From: Butyricimonas synergistica DSM 23225
GTDB taxonomy: Bacteria; Bacteroidota; Bacteroidia; Bacteroidales; Marinifilaceae
DNA: 64,000 nucleotides
Reading direction: 5' to 3'
Assembly: GCF_000379665.1 (NCBI RefSeq)
Contig: NZ_KB903374.1
Location: 78,530 to 142,529 of the forward strand
In this document: positions 1 to 8,352 of the stretch, piece by piece
How the letters are laid out: the number at the start of each line of letters is the position of its first letter
Numbering within the stretch: position 1 is the first letter of the stretch
Translations under genes and position numbers: made by a program
Notes under the pieces: generated by a model
The model's input: the letters and a program-made list of their open reading frames with translations, nothing else
Told to the model about the DNA's origin: nothing
The model's database searches: none

Positions 1-392
1 GATACAGCCACTTCTACACGGAGGTGATGCGCGTGAAAAAAGTGGGGGAAAACCTGCATAATACCGGGCGGTTGATCGTGCTTTTCGACGAGCTTTTCCG
101 GGGTACGAACGTGAAGGACGCGTACGATGCCACGCTTGCCGTGGTGCAGGCTTTTGCCAAGAACCGGGATTCTCTGTTCATTATATCCACTCATATCACG
201 GAGGTGGGCGAGGCGCTGAAAGGCGTTTGCAAGAATATACGCTACCTGTATATGCCGACCCGGATGGAAAACATGAAGCCCGTGTATCCTTATAAATTGA
301 CGGAAGGGATCACCACCGACCGACACGGTTTGGTGATCGTGAATAATGAGCATATTGTAGAAATTATAAAAGGAGAGTATCATGATTTTTGA
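1..392 (+). CDS. MutS-domain ATPase, C-terminal part (5' end outside window)
   Basis: The reading frame is open from base 3, before the first possible internal start at 24, so the gene begins upstream of the window. What remains is the C-terminal half of a MutS domain V (ABC-type ATPase): a Walker B region reading LIVLFDELFRGTN, followed by the STHITEV switch segment. It is closely similar to the same part of the next gene (GYSHFYxEVxRVKKV and DELFxGTNVKDAYDAT shared), so the two are tandem paralogs. The stop lies inside the next gene (11-bp overlap), which implies translational coupling. The large mismatch-recognition domains cannot be judged here. Which DNA structure it acts on is unknown; MutS homologs of this shorter type are not the canonical repair MutS. 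Confidence 0.85.
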   Translation, partial: YSHFYTEVMRVKKVGENLHNTGRLIVLFDELFRGTNVKDAYDATLAVVQAFAKNRDSLFIISTHITEVGEALKGVCKNIRYLYMPTRMENMKPVYPYKLTEGITTDRHGLVIVNNEHIVEIIKGEYHDF

Positions 393-1713
393 AACAGACC
401 AACAGACGTTGAATGACCTGAATATTTTAGGAAAATATAAAGCGAATTCCATTTATTCCTTGTTTTGTCAAACCGTAACGGAAGGGGGAGAGGTGTTGTT
501 GGAACAAATGTTCATGAACCCCTTGACCGATGCGGCTAAGATAGAGGAGCGGGTAGCCGAATTCCGTTGGTTCGAGCAGTACGGGAAAGAGTTCCCGTTG
601 GACTCGGAGGCGAGCGGAGAGGTGGAACACTACCTGATGACGAGCGGATTCAAGATGTTGCCCAAAATCTATGAAGCCTGTAAGTTCCGGATGCTGGAAT
701 TGATCGGTAACGATCCGGCGTTGGAGTTGTGGCGGGAACAGGTGACCCAGGTCATTCGTTATTTGCGGCAGGTGAAAGAGTACGTGAACGGTTTGCATCC
801 TTCCGTGGAAGCTAGTCCGTTGAAAGCGCAACTTCAAGAGGTGCGGCGTACACTGAACGGGGAGAATATGAGCGAATTGTTCCGCTACGGGGAGAAAAAG
901 AAAATGTCGCTGAAACAATTGGTCCGTAGTGACCGGATCCTGTTGTTTCTCGAACGCGGCGCTTTGCAGAATGTGCTGGAATTCGTCCACCGGGTGGACG
1001 TGGGAACCGTCGTGGGGAGAGTGGCTCGCGAGAGGCATTTCTGTTTTGCAGAGACAACCGGCAAAAACGATATCAATATCCAGATCGAGGGATTGTCGCA
1101 CCCGTGCCTGACCAAGGCGGTATCCAATAACATGGAGATTACGCCGGAGCGGAATCTCTTCTTCCTGACGGGAGCGAATATGGCGGGGAAATCGACCTTG
1201 ATGAAGTCCTTCGGCATCGCCGTCTACATGGCGCACATGGGATTCCCGGTGTCGGCAAAACGTATGCTGTTCCAGGTGCAACAGGGGATGTACACCTCCA
1301 TTAACGTGTCGGATAATCTGAGCATGGGATACAGCCATTTCTATGCCGAGGTGCTTCGGGTGAAGAAAGTGGCGATCGAGGTGAGCCGTAACAAACGGTT
1401 GGTGGTGATTTTCGATGAGCTTTTCAAGGGAACGAACGTGAAGGACGCGTACGATGCCACGCTGTTGGTTGCCGACGCCCTTGCCGAACGGCAGAATTGC
1501 TCGTTGCTCATATCCACCCATATCATCGAGGTTGCCGAGGAGTTGAAGAAAAAGCGCGACAACATCAATTACGAGTACTTGCCCACTGTGATGAAGGGAA
1601 GCGTGCCGACCTACACGTACAAGTTGGAACCGGGCGTGACCCGCGATAAGCACGGTATGATCATCCTGCAAAACGAACGGGTGATTGAAACCATCTTAGG
1701 AGAAAACAAATGA
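382..1713 (+). CDS. MutS-family DNA-binding ATPase (short form)
   Basis: This 443-residue protein has only the core/lever and ATPase parts of MutS. The Walker A motif GANMAGKST is at residues 264-272, Walker B VVIFDE at 341-346 and the STHI switch near 378-381. Canonical MutS is about 850 residues and starts with a mismatch-binding domain carrying an F-x-E motif; that domain is absent, so mismatch recognition of the MutS type is not expected. It belongs to the Bacteroidetes MutS-related group often annotated as 'DNA mismatch repair protein MutS'. It overlaps the upstream paralog by 11 bp and the downstream thioredoxin gene by 4 bp (ATGA), so the three are co-translated. The cellular role is not known; a cytoplasmic DNA transaction is inferred from the family. 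Confidence 0.85.
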   Translation: MIFETDQQTLNDLNILGKYKANSIYSLFCQTVTEGGEVLLEQMFMNPLTDAAKIEERVAEFRWFEQYGKEFPLDSEASGEVEHYLMTSGFKMLPKIYEACKFRMLELIGNDPALELWREQVTQVIRYLRQVKEYVNGLHPSVEASPLKAQLQEVRRTLNGENMSELFRYGEKKKMSLKQLVRSDRILLFLERGALQNVLEFVHRVDVGTVVGRVARERHFCFAETTGKNDINIQIEGLSHPCLTKAVSNNMEITPERNLFFLTGANMAGKSTLMKSFGIAVYMAHMGFPVSAKRMLFQVQQGMYTSINVSDNLSMGYSHFYAEVLRVKKVAIEVSRNKRLVVIFDELFKGTNVKDAYDATLLVADALAERQNCSLLISTHIIEVAEELKKKRDNINYEYLPTVMKGSVPTYTYKLEPGVTRDKHGMIILQNERVIETILGENK

Positions 1714-2930
1714 ACATAATGATGAAACAAATACTATTCTTTTTATTGATAACCTGTGTGTTTACCCCAAGGGTAAACGCACAAGATTCCGGTGTCCGCT
1801 TTGAAAAGGGAGTCGAGTGGAAACAAGTGGTGAAAAAAGCGAAAAAGGCGAAGCGATTGATCTTCCTGGATTGCTATACCTCGTGGTGCGGCCCGTGTAA
1901 AATGCTGGCGAATAAAGTGTTCCCGAACGATACCGTGGGTGCGTTCTTTAACGGGCATTTTATCAACGCGAAATACGACATGGAGAAGGACAGTTCCGGG
2001 GTGATGTTGAAGAAGAAATACAAGATTGCGGCTTTCCCGACCTTGCTGTTCATCGACCCGAAGACGGAAGAGGTGGTGCACAAGGTGGTCGGAGCCTGTG
2101 ACGTGAAGTTGATGGTCGAAGAGGGAGAACAGGCTATCAATACACGAGAGAATTTAAAGGGACTCCGGGAGCGTTTTGCCGCGGGAGATCGGGATGTGGC
2201 TTTCTTGAAGGGATATTTGTTCACGGCGATGTATGCCCGTGAAAGTGAAGACCAAGCCCGGGCGATGCAGGCTTTTTTGGATGTGGTGCCGATTCGGGAT
2301 TTGGCGGACCAGGCAACTTGGCATATCGTAAGCAATGCCCCGTTAAATCCGCTTTCCATGCCTGTGAAGCACGTGATGGACAGTCTGGATTACACGTATC
2401 AGGTGGTGGGGAAAGAGAAAACGGACGAGTGCCTGAGGTGGGTGTTCTATAATTCCGCTTATGGAATTGCCCGGTGGACGCCGGAAAGCGGCCAGCCCTT
2501 CGATGAGGAGGCGAACGATTTGTTGGTGAAGTACTTGTTGCGTTTCGATCATGTTTCCTCTCCTGCCCGGCTGGCATACGTGTACACGGCAAAGTGCGTG
2601 CGGGAAGGAGATTACAAGGGAATGTTGGACAAGATGCAGGAGGCTTTCAGTTACAATGTTTTCCGCGAGAATGATGGGGTAACCTATTTCCACATCTTCA
2701 TGGACCAGTTGGCCCGGAGCACGGATGTCGCTGCTTTGAGGCGAGGCATTGACTGGGTGGACAAGGAAACCTTGAAAACGACAGATTTGATGCTGTTGAG
2801 CAATTTGATGAAACGGAGAGGCAATTTGTTGAAAGCAATGGGAGAGCCGGATGCCGCGGAAAAGGCTTTCGAGCTTGAAAAGAAATACAAGGAGGATTGG
2901 GGAAAGGCAAACGCTCGTCCGAAACATTAA
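1710..2930 (+). CDS. secreted thioredoxin-like protein with C-terminal helical region
   Basis: A signal peptide (residues 1-24, ending VNAQ) precedes a thioredoxin fold with active-site WCGPC at residues 59-63 and the cis-proline at Pro110 (AAFPT). About 250 residues of helical, TPR-like sequence follow. It would act in the periplasm as a thiol-disulfide reductase or disulfide-handling factor. The 33219-34274 protein has the same layout, so this is a paralog pair. The start codon overlaps the stop of the MutS-like gene (ATGA); the tolC gene begins 18 bp downstream. Why a periplasmic redox protein is coupled to a DNA-binding ATPase is not evident; the coupling may only reflect operon packing. 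Confidence 0.85.
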   Translation: MNIMMKQILFFLLITCVFTPRVNAQDSGVRFEKGVEWKQVVKKAKKAKRLIFLDCYTSWCGPCKMLANKVFPNDTVGAFFNGHFINAKYDMEKDSSGVMLKKKYKIAAFPTLLFIDPKTEEVVHKVVGACDVKLMVEEGEQAINTRENLKGLRERFAAGDRDVAFLKGYLFTAMYARESEDQARAMQAFLDVVPIRDLADQATWHIVSNAPLNPLSMPVKHVMDSLDYTYQVVGKEKTDECLRWVFYNSAYGIARWTPESGQPFDEEANDLLVKYLLRFDHVSSPARLAYVYTAKCVREGDYKGMLDKMQEAFSYNVFRENDGVTYFHIFMDQLARSTDVAALRRGIDWVDKETLKTTDLMLLSNLMKRRGNLLKAMGEPDAAEKAFELEKKYKEDWGKANARPKH

Positions 2931-2948
2931 TATTGGGAAAAGATTTAT

Positions 2949-4316
2949 ATGAAAAAATGTGATATTTATTCACGTTCCCGGAACGTGAAGCGGGGGATTA
3001 TTGTGTTCTTCGGGAGCATGTGTGTGCTATTGGGACCGAACGATGCGGCGGCTCAATCTAAAGCAGGAGCTTGGTCATTGCGTGCTTGTATTGAACATGC
3101 CCGGGAGCATAATATTCAAGTGGGGTACTCTCGCTTGTCATTAGAGAATGCATCAACCGAATTGCTTCGGGGAAAAGCCCAGCGTTTGCCTTCATTGTCT
3201 TTTTCCTCTTCCCAAGGCTGGGGACATCAAAAGAAAGCGGATGCGAGCGGGAAGTTGTCTTCATCGAGCGCTTACACGGGTAATTACTCGTTGAATGGTG
3301 ATTTTTCGATTTACGAGGGAGGGAAAATTTCCAGGACAATCCGGCAACGGGGTTTAGAAGAAAAGGCAATGCAACAGGAGGTGCTGGTTGTCCAAAATAA
3401 TATAGAGGAGGCTGTAGCCAAGGCGTATTTGCAAGTTTTATACGCAAATGAAACCTTGAAAACGGACAGACAAACCCTGGAAAGTTCGGAGGTGCAACTC
3501 TCACGGACAAAGGCTTTGTTCGAGGCGGGATCCATCTCGTCGAGCGATTTCTCCCAGATGGAAGCCCAATACAGCAGCGACCGGTACCGGGTGGTGCAAT
3601 CCGAGAATAGTCTGGCTTTATCCAAATTGCAATTGAAGCAACTGCTGGAACTGGAGCCGGAAGAGGGTTTTGATGTTATCTTCCCGGAGCTTGACGAGAG
3701 CTATGTGCTCGTCCCCGTTCCCGGGTTGGAGGAGGTGTACCGGGAGGCACTGCGGTTGCGCCCCGAGATGAAAAGCGAACAGATCAGCGTGGAGGCATCC
3801 GTGTTGGGCGAGAAGGTGGCACAAGGGGATTATCTCCCGAGTGTTTCCCTTTCGGCTTCCGTTTCGACGGGGCATGATTCGAAAGGTTCCGGTTCCTATT
3901 TTTCACAGATGGATGACCGGCTCGTGGAGAATGTCGGCATCAATGTCAGTGTGCCCATTTTCAACCGGAAACAGGCACGCCTGAACGTGGCGAAGGCAAA
4001 ACTGCAAACCGAACAGGCCCGGTTGGATGAACGGAATACCCGGAAGGATTTGTTGCAGACGGTGGAATCTTTGCATCAGGATGTTGTCGCGGCGCAAAGC
4101 CGTTACCAGGCAGCCCTGCAACGGGTGAAATCCACGTATGAAAGTTACCGGCTCGTGCAGGGCGAGTTTGACGCGGGACTGAAAAACGCGGTGGACCTGT
4201 TGGTGGAAAAGAATAATTACCTGTCCGCCTTGCAGGAGCAAATCCAGGCGAAGTACCAGGCGGTGCTGGCATTCAAGCTATTGAATTTTTATCGGAATGA
4301 AGCTATTGATATGTAA
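2949..4316 (+). CDS. TolC-family outer membrane efflux protein
   Basis: This is the outer-membrane channel of a tripartite exporter. The 455-residue protein has a signal sequence (to about residue 36, DAAAQ) and then two repeated long helical/coiled-coil segments typical of OEP/TolC proteins. Examples are the stretch around LRACIEHAREHNIQVGYS near the N-terminus, which is the usual first motif, and the Gln/Glu/Ala-rich hairpins around residues 150-230 and 350-430. It is followed at 21 bp by the membrane-fusion protein and then the ABC ATPase and permease, so the four genes form one export unit. The substrate cannot be told from sequence; MacAB-like systems export macrolides, peptides or lipoproteins. 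Confidence 0.9.
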   Translation: MKKCDIYSRSRNVKRGIIVFFGSMCVLLGPNDAAAQSKAGAWSLRACIEHAREHNIQVGYSRLSLENASTELLRGKAQRLPSLSFSSSQGWGHQKKADASGKLSSSSAYTGNYSLNGDFSIYEGGKISRTIRQRGLEEKAMQQEVLVVQNNIEEAVAKAYLQVLYANETLKTDRQTLESSEVQLSRTKALFEAGSISSSDFSQMEAQYSSDRYRVVQSENSLALSKLQLKQLLELEPEEGFDVIFPELDESYVLVPVPGLEEVYREALRLRPEMKSEQISVEASVLGEKVAQGDYLPSVSLSASVSTGHDSKGSGSYFSQMDDRLVENVGINVSVPIFNRKQARLNVAKAKLQTEQARLDERNTRKDLLQTVESLHQDVVAAQSRYQAALQRVKSTYESYRLVQGEFDAGLKNAVDLLVEKNNYLSALQEQIQAKYQAVLAFKLLNFYRNEAIDM

Positions 4317-4337
4317 TAATTTGTAAAGATCATTGAA

Positions 4338-5510
4338 ATGAAGAAGATTGTTATCGCGATAATCGTTATCCTCGCGGGGGTTCTCTGTTTTTTCATTTTC
4401 CGCCCGAAAGAGAAGGAGAAGGTAAATTACGAGGTGTTTGAAGTGAAGAGAGGAAATATCAGAAACACGGTGACCGCCACCGGAACCGTGGAGCCGATTG
4501 TCCAGGTGGAGGTGGGTACCCAGGTCTCCGGCACGATTGCCCGTATCCTCGTGGACTATAACTCGGAAGTGAAAAAAGGCCAGCTTGTGGCGGAATTGGA
4601 TAAAACCGTACTGGAGGCCGAATACAAATCGCAATTGTCGCTGTTGTATTCCAACCAGAATGAATTCGATTACCAGAAAAGGAATTATACGCGTATGGCG
4701 GGGTTGCATGCCCAAAAAATGGTGAGTGACTCGGAATTTGAAACTGCCGAGTATCAATACGAGAATGCCCGTCGCGCTTTGGATAAATCCCGTTCCGATT
4801 TGTTGAAGGCGGAAACGAATTTGAAGTATTGCATGATCTATTCGCCGATTGACGGGGTGGTCATCTCCCGTGCCGTGGATGAGGGGCAAACTGTGGCGGC
4901 AACGTTTAATACCCCCAAGTTGTTCGTGATCGCGAATGATTTGCGGAATATGCGGGTGATCGCGGATGTGGATGAGGCAGATATCGGCCAGGTCAAAGAA
5001 GGACAAAAGGTGATCTTTTCGGTGGACGCTTTCCCGGACGAGTATTTCGAGGGCGAGGTGACCCAGGTGCGCCTGGAGCCGATCGTGGAATCCAACGTGG
5101 TGACTTACGAGGTGGTGATTAACGCTCCCAACCCGGACTTGAAATTGAAACCCGGGTTGACGGCCAATATCACGGTGTTGATTCACGAGAAAGAGAACGT
5201 GTTGATGATGCCTTTGCGCGCCTTGCGTTTCCAACCTGAAGAGGTGGACGGGGAACCTGTCATCTCCAAGCAACCCGCGGCGAAAGGAAGCAAATCCGTT
5301 TGGGTGCAGAACGCGGAGGGGTTGGCTTGCAAAAACGTGCGCACGGGTGTTTCGGATGGCATTTACACGGAAGTACTGGAAGGCGTGAACGCGGGCGAAC
5401 GGGTAGTGACCGGGGTCGAGTTGCCCGAGAATGCTTCCGGTTCCAAGAAGAAGAACGCCCCGGGAAGCAATCCCTTGATGCCTAATATGACGGGACAAAG
5501 ACCGCATTAA
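4338..5510 (+). CDS. HlyD/MacA-type periplasmic adaptor of efflux pump
   Basis: The 390-residue protein has a single N-terminal membrane anchor (residues 3-21). A biotinyl-lipoyl-like half motif (VGTQVSGTIARILVDYN, about 60-76), an alpha-hairpin (about 95-165), the second lipoyl half (YSPIDGVVISRAVDEGQTV) and beta-barrel/membrane-proximal domains follow. This is the MacA/HlyD order. It links the TolC protein (upstream) to the ABC transporter (downstream) and stimulates its ATPase in characterised relatives. The C-terminus is a low-complexity basic/proline tail (SGSKKKNAPGSNP). Gene spacing of about 20-30 bp on both sides supports one operon. Confidence 0.9.
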   Translation: MKKIVIAIIVILAGVLCFFIFRPKEKEKVNYEVFEVKRGNIRNTVTATGTVEPIVQVEVGTQVSGTIARILVDYNSEVKKGQLVAELDKTVLEAEYKSQLSLLYSNQNEFDYQKRNYTRMAGLHAQKMVSDSEFETAEYQYENARRALDKSRSDLLKAETNLKYCMIYSPIDGVVISRAVDEGQTVAATFNTPKLFVIANDLRNMRVIADVDEADIGQVKEGQKVIFSVDAFPDEYFEGEVTQVRLEPIVESNVVTYEVVINAPNPDLKLKPGLTANITVLIHEKENVLMMPLRALRFQPEEVDGEPVISKQPAAKGSKSVWVQNAEGLACKNVRTGVSDGIYTEVLEGVNAGERVVTGVELPENASGSKKKNAPGSNPLMPNMTGQRPH

Positions 5511-5538
5511 TCCTGTACATTATTATTGTATTGAACAA

Positions 5539-6279
5539 ATGGAAGATATTATAAGAATTGAAAATCTTTGCCGGAATTTCGTGGTAGGATCGGAAACCGT
5601 GCACGCCTTGCGGAATGTGTCGTTTTCCATCCGGCCGGGAGAGTTCGTGACGATTATGGGAACCAGCGGTTCGGGGAAATCTACCTTGTTGAATATCCTG
5701 GGTTGCCTGGATACGCCGACGTCGGGAGAGTATTATTTGGACGGGATGTCCGTCAGGAAGATGGGGGCGAATGACCGGGCTTCTTACCGGAATTTGAAGA
5801 TCGGCTTTATATTCCAGTCCTATAATTTGTTGGCAAAGACCACCGCTTTGGAAAACGTGGAATTGCCGTTATTATACAATCCGGCCTACACGCGGCGGAT
5901 GAGAAGGGAAAAAGCCCTGGAAGCCTTGAAGGCTGTGGGTTTGGAACATCGGATTTTTCACCGTTCCAACCAGATGTCGGGGGGACAGCAGCAACGGGTG
6001 GCGATTGCCCGCGCGATGGTGAACGACCCGGTCATTTTGTTGGCCGATGAAGCCACGGGTAATCTGGATACCCGTACTTCATACGAGATACTGGCTCTAT
6101 TCCAACGTCTTCACGCGGAAGGGCGGACGCTCATTTTTGTGACTCATAACCCAGAAATTGCCGAGTTCAGCAGCCGGAATATTCTGCTTCGGGATGGACA
6201 CATTATTGAAGATACCAGAAATTCTCGGATCGGGTCGGCGCAAAAGGTGTTGGACAGTTTGCCCAAAGAAACGAATTAA
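5539..6279 (+). CDS. ABC transporter ATPase, MacB/LolD type
   Basis: This is a complete 246-residue nucleotide-binding subunit. It has Walker A GTSGSGKST (41-49), Q-loop Gln93 in IFQSYNLL, signature MSGGQQQRV (146-154), Walker B VILLADE (165-171) with the usual EATGNLD continuation, and the H-loop in FVTHNPE (His203). The MacB/LolD group is shown by the short GDILGLDxPTSG-like region (LGCLDTPTSG) and by its neighbour, a MacB-type permease encoded 10 bp downstream as a separate gene, where Proteobacterial MacB is a fusion. It powers export from periplasm or inner membrane through the adaptor and TolC encoded upstream. Confidence 0.93.
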   Translation: MEDIIRIENLCRNFVVGSETVHALRNVSFSIRPGEFVTIMGTSGSGKSTLLNILGCLDTPTSGEYYLDGMSVRKMGANDRASYRNLKIGFIFQSYNLLAKTTALENVELPLLYNPAYTRRMRREKALEALKAVGLEHRIFHRSNQMSGGQQQRVAIARAMVNDPVILLADEATGNLDTRTSYEILALFQRLHAEGRTLIFVTHNPEIAEFSSRNILLRDGHIIEDTRNSRIGSAQKVLDSLPKETN

Positions 6280-6289
6280 TTGGTGATTT

Positions 6290-7510
6290 ATGAATTACGG
6301 GAATTTGATAGTTATAGCCTTTCGGGCATTGAGCAATAATAAATTGCGAGGATTTTTGACCATGCTCGGGATCATTATCGGGGTAAGCTCGGTGATCTCG
6401 ATGCTGGCGATCGGTGAGGGTTCCAAGATCAGTATCGAGAAACAGATACAGGAACTTGGGGCGAATATGATTGTCGTGACGCCCGCCAACGCGATGGTGG
6501 GGGGGATCCGGCAGAACGGCGTGATCGAGCAGACGCTGAAATTGAAGGATTACCAGGCGATCGCGTCGGAGGTGCCTTATCTGGAAAGTTGTTCACCTTA
6601 CGTGACCAAGTCCGGGCAGGTGATTTCCGGGGCGAACAACGCGCCGACGTCTATCTACGGGATCAACGAGGATTACATGGATATCCGGCGCTTGTCGGTG
6701 GCCAAAGGGGAGATGTTCAGCGACCAGGATATGAAAATGGCCGCCAAAGTGTGTGTGGTGGGGCAGACGGTCGTGGATAATCTTTTCAAGAACGGGGAGG
6801 ATCCGCTGGGGCAAGTGATTCGTTTTGACAAAGTGCCTTTCCGGATTATCGGCGTGTTGGCTCCCAAGGGCTACAACTCGATGGGACGGGACCAGGACGA
6901 CATCATCGTGGCTCCTTTCACGACGATACAGAAGAGGTTGCTCGCGATACCCTATATGCACGGGATTTATGTTTCCGTGATCGGGGAGCAATACACGGCG
7001 AAAGTGATTCAGGAGATAACGGGCGTGTTGAGGCAGACCCACGGGATCACCGGGGGGCAGGAGGATGATTTCAACGTGCGTTCGTTGGAGGAGATGAGCA
7101 AGGTATTGACTATGGCGACGAAAGTATTGACCATCCTGCTGGCTTGTATCGGGGGAATCTCTTTGCTGGTCGGGGGTATCGGGATTATGAATATCATGTA
7201 CGTATCGGTGACGGAACGTACCCGTGAGATCGGTCTGCGGATGTCGATCGGGGCAAAGGGAAGACACATTTTGTTCCAGTTCCTGATAGAATCCATTATC
7301 ATCAGCGTATCCGGAGGAGTCATCGGTGTCGGGCTGGGAATCGGTGCGGCTTTGGCTTTACGTTTCTTTTTGGGATGGCCGGTATCCGTCCTGCTCTATT
7401 CGGTCGTGATATCCTTCCTGGTTTGTACGGTCACGGGAGTATTTTTCGGTTGGTATCCGGCGCGTAAAGCTTCCCGTTTGAATCCAATCGATGCTATTCG
7501 TTACGAGTAA
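6290..7510 (+). CDS. MacB-like ABC permease (FtsX/MacB_PCD)
   Basis: The 406-residue protein has the MacB architecture. A first transmembrane helix (about 20-42) is followed by a large periplasmic domain (about 45-270, with the motif GYNSMGRDQDDIIVAPFTT), then three C-terminal transmembrane helices (about 283-310, 330-355, 365-390) of the FtsX domain. It transmits ATPase cycles to the periplasm rather than forming a classical channel (mechanotransmission, known for MacB). It is the last gene of the four-gene efflux operon; an extended inverted repeat at 7526-7592 follows. Confidence 0.92.
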   Translation: MNYGNLIVIAFRALSNNKLRGFLTMLGIIIGVSSVISMLAIGEGSKISIEKQIQELGANMIVVTPANAMVGGIRQNGVIEQTLKLKDYQAIASEVPYLESCSPYVTKSGQVISGANNAPTSIYGINEDYMDIRRLSVAKGEMFSDQDMKMAAKVCVVGQTVVDNLFKNGEDPLGQVIRFDKVPFRIIGVLAPKGYNSMGRDQDDIIVAPFTTIQKRLLAIPYMHGIYVSVIGEQYTAKVIQEITGVLRQTHGITGGQEDDFNVRSLEEMSKVLTMATKVLTILLACIGGISLLVGGIGIMNIMYVSVTERTREIGLRMSIGAKGRHILFQFLIESIIISVSGGVIGVGLGIGAALALRFFLGWPVSVLLYSVVISFLVCTVTGVFFGWYPARKASRLNPIDAIRYE

Positions 7511-7525
7511 TTTTATGCATAGCCT

Positions 7526-7592
7526 CTAGTTTATAAGGTTCATAAAGTTTATAAGGTCGAGTGATTCGAGACTTTATGAACTTTATAGCTAG
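7526..7592. repeat. long imperfect inverted repeat after efflux operon
   Basis: Left arm 7526-7548 and right arm 7571-7592 pair over about 20 of 23 positions (both ends CTAG; core GTTCATAAAGT / ACTTTATGAAC), with a 22-nt loop. The 12-mer AGTTTATAAGGT is also directly repeated at 7528-7539 and 7546-7557. It lies between the permease stop and the next promoter, so it probably acts as terminator or 3'-end protector. There is no clear T-tract. Confidence 0.55.
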
Positions 7593-7646
7593 GGAGGTGT
7601 GCACTTTGAAAATGATAGGCAGAAAAAGAAAAATATTTGCCTGTTT

Positions 7647-7677
7647 TTTGTGAAATTCCGCTTAATACTTATATTTG
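7647..7677 (+). promoter_or_regulatory. Bacteroidetes-type promoter of first ECF sigma gene
   Basis: TTTG at 7647-7650, a 19-bp spacer, then TATATTTG at 7670-7677 match the housekeeping consensus TTTG-N19-21-TAnnTTTG exactly. The start codon is at 7698, so the leader would be only about 15 nt. Confidence 0.7.
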
Positions 7678-7697
7678 TTCCGTAACTATGGTAAACT

Positions 7698-8249
7698 ATG
7701 GATATAGTTATCGGGATAAATAGCAAAGACCGGCAAGTTTTCAAATTTTTTTTCGAGAAGAATTTCTCGTCTGTAGTTATGTTTGCCGATAAGTATGTGA
7801 AAGATATGGAGGTGGCGGCAGACATCGCCCAAGAGTGTTTTATCCGTTTGTGGCGAGAGAAATTGAGTTTCGAGTCAGAGGAAAAGATTAAGGGATTCTT
7901 GTATACATCGGCGAGAAATCTAGCCCTGAACGAGTTGAAACATGAGGCTATTGTTAATCGGTACGTGCAGAAAGGTATAATTGAATCGGAAGAATATTTT
8001 TTGGATAACGTGGCGGAGGAAGAGGTGTACGCGTTGGTTTATAAAGCTATTGATGAGTTGGCGCCTCAATCCCGTAAGGTTATTTTGATGTCGCTTCAAG
8101 AACTTTCGAACGGGGAGATTGCAGAACAATTGAATATTTCAGTCAATTCAGTAAGAACATTGAAACAAAATGCCTATAAGAAACTAAAGGGATTGCTGAG
8201 GGACTATTTTTATCTTCTTTTTTTGGTCGATTGGACTCGTTTATCTTGA
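7698..8249 (+). CDS. ECF RNA polymerase sigma factor
   Basis: The 183-residue protein has the two sigma-70 regions of the ECF class. Region 2 (about 15-80) contains the DIAQECFIRLW box, and region 4 (about 115-170) ends in a helix-turn-helix, GEIAEQLNISVNSVRTLKQNA. It directs RNA polymerase to the downstream SusC/SusD operon when released by the FecR protein encoded next (8353). This sigma/FecR/SusC order is the standard trans-envelope signalling layout of Bacteroidetes. A second ATG lies at 7688 in another frame; the start at 7698 gives the normal N-terminus. Confidence 0.93.
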   Translation: MDIVIGINSKDRQVFKFFFEKNFSSVVMFADKYVKDMEVAADIAQECFIRLWREKLSFESEEKIKGFLYTSARNLALNELKHEAIVNRYVQKGIIESEEYFLDNVAEEEVYALVYKAIDELAPQSRKVILMSLQELSNGEIAEQLNISVNSVRTLKQNAYKKLKGLLRDYFYLLFLVDWTRLS

Positions 8250-8352
8250 CCTTTTCGGCATGATACAATTTTTAACATTAAATTTTTAGAAGGGGATTCA
8301 TCGATTTCTTTTTCTTGGTTGTTATATATATGATCAGATGAAATAAATTGAA

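Noticed and set aside
427..1671. 414-codon minus-strand frame across the MutS-like gene
   Set aside because: His/Gln/Leu-rich composition typical of antisense shadows; the plus strand holds Walker A and B motifs.
4278..5507. 409-codon minus-strand frame opposite the efflux adaptor
   Set aside because: Low-complexity His/Arg-rich sequence with no domain; the plus strand is a clear HlyD-type protein.
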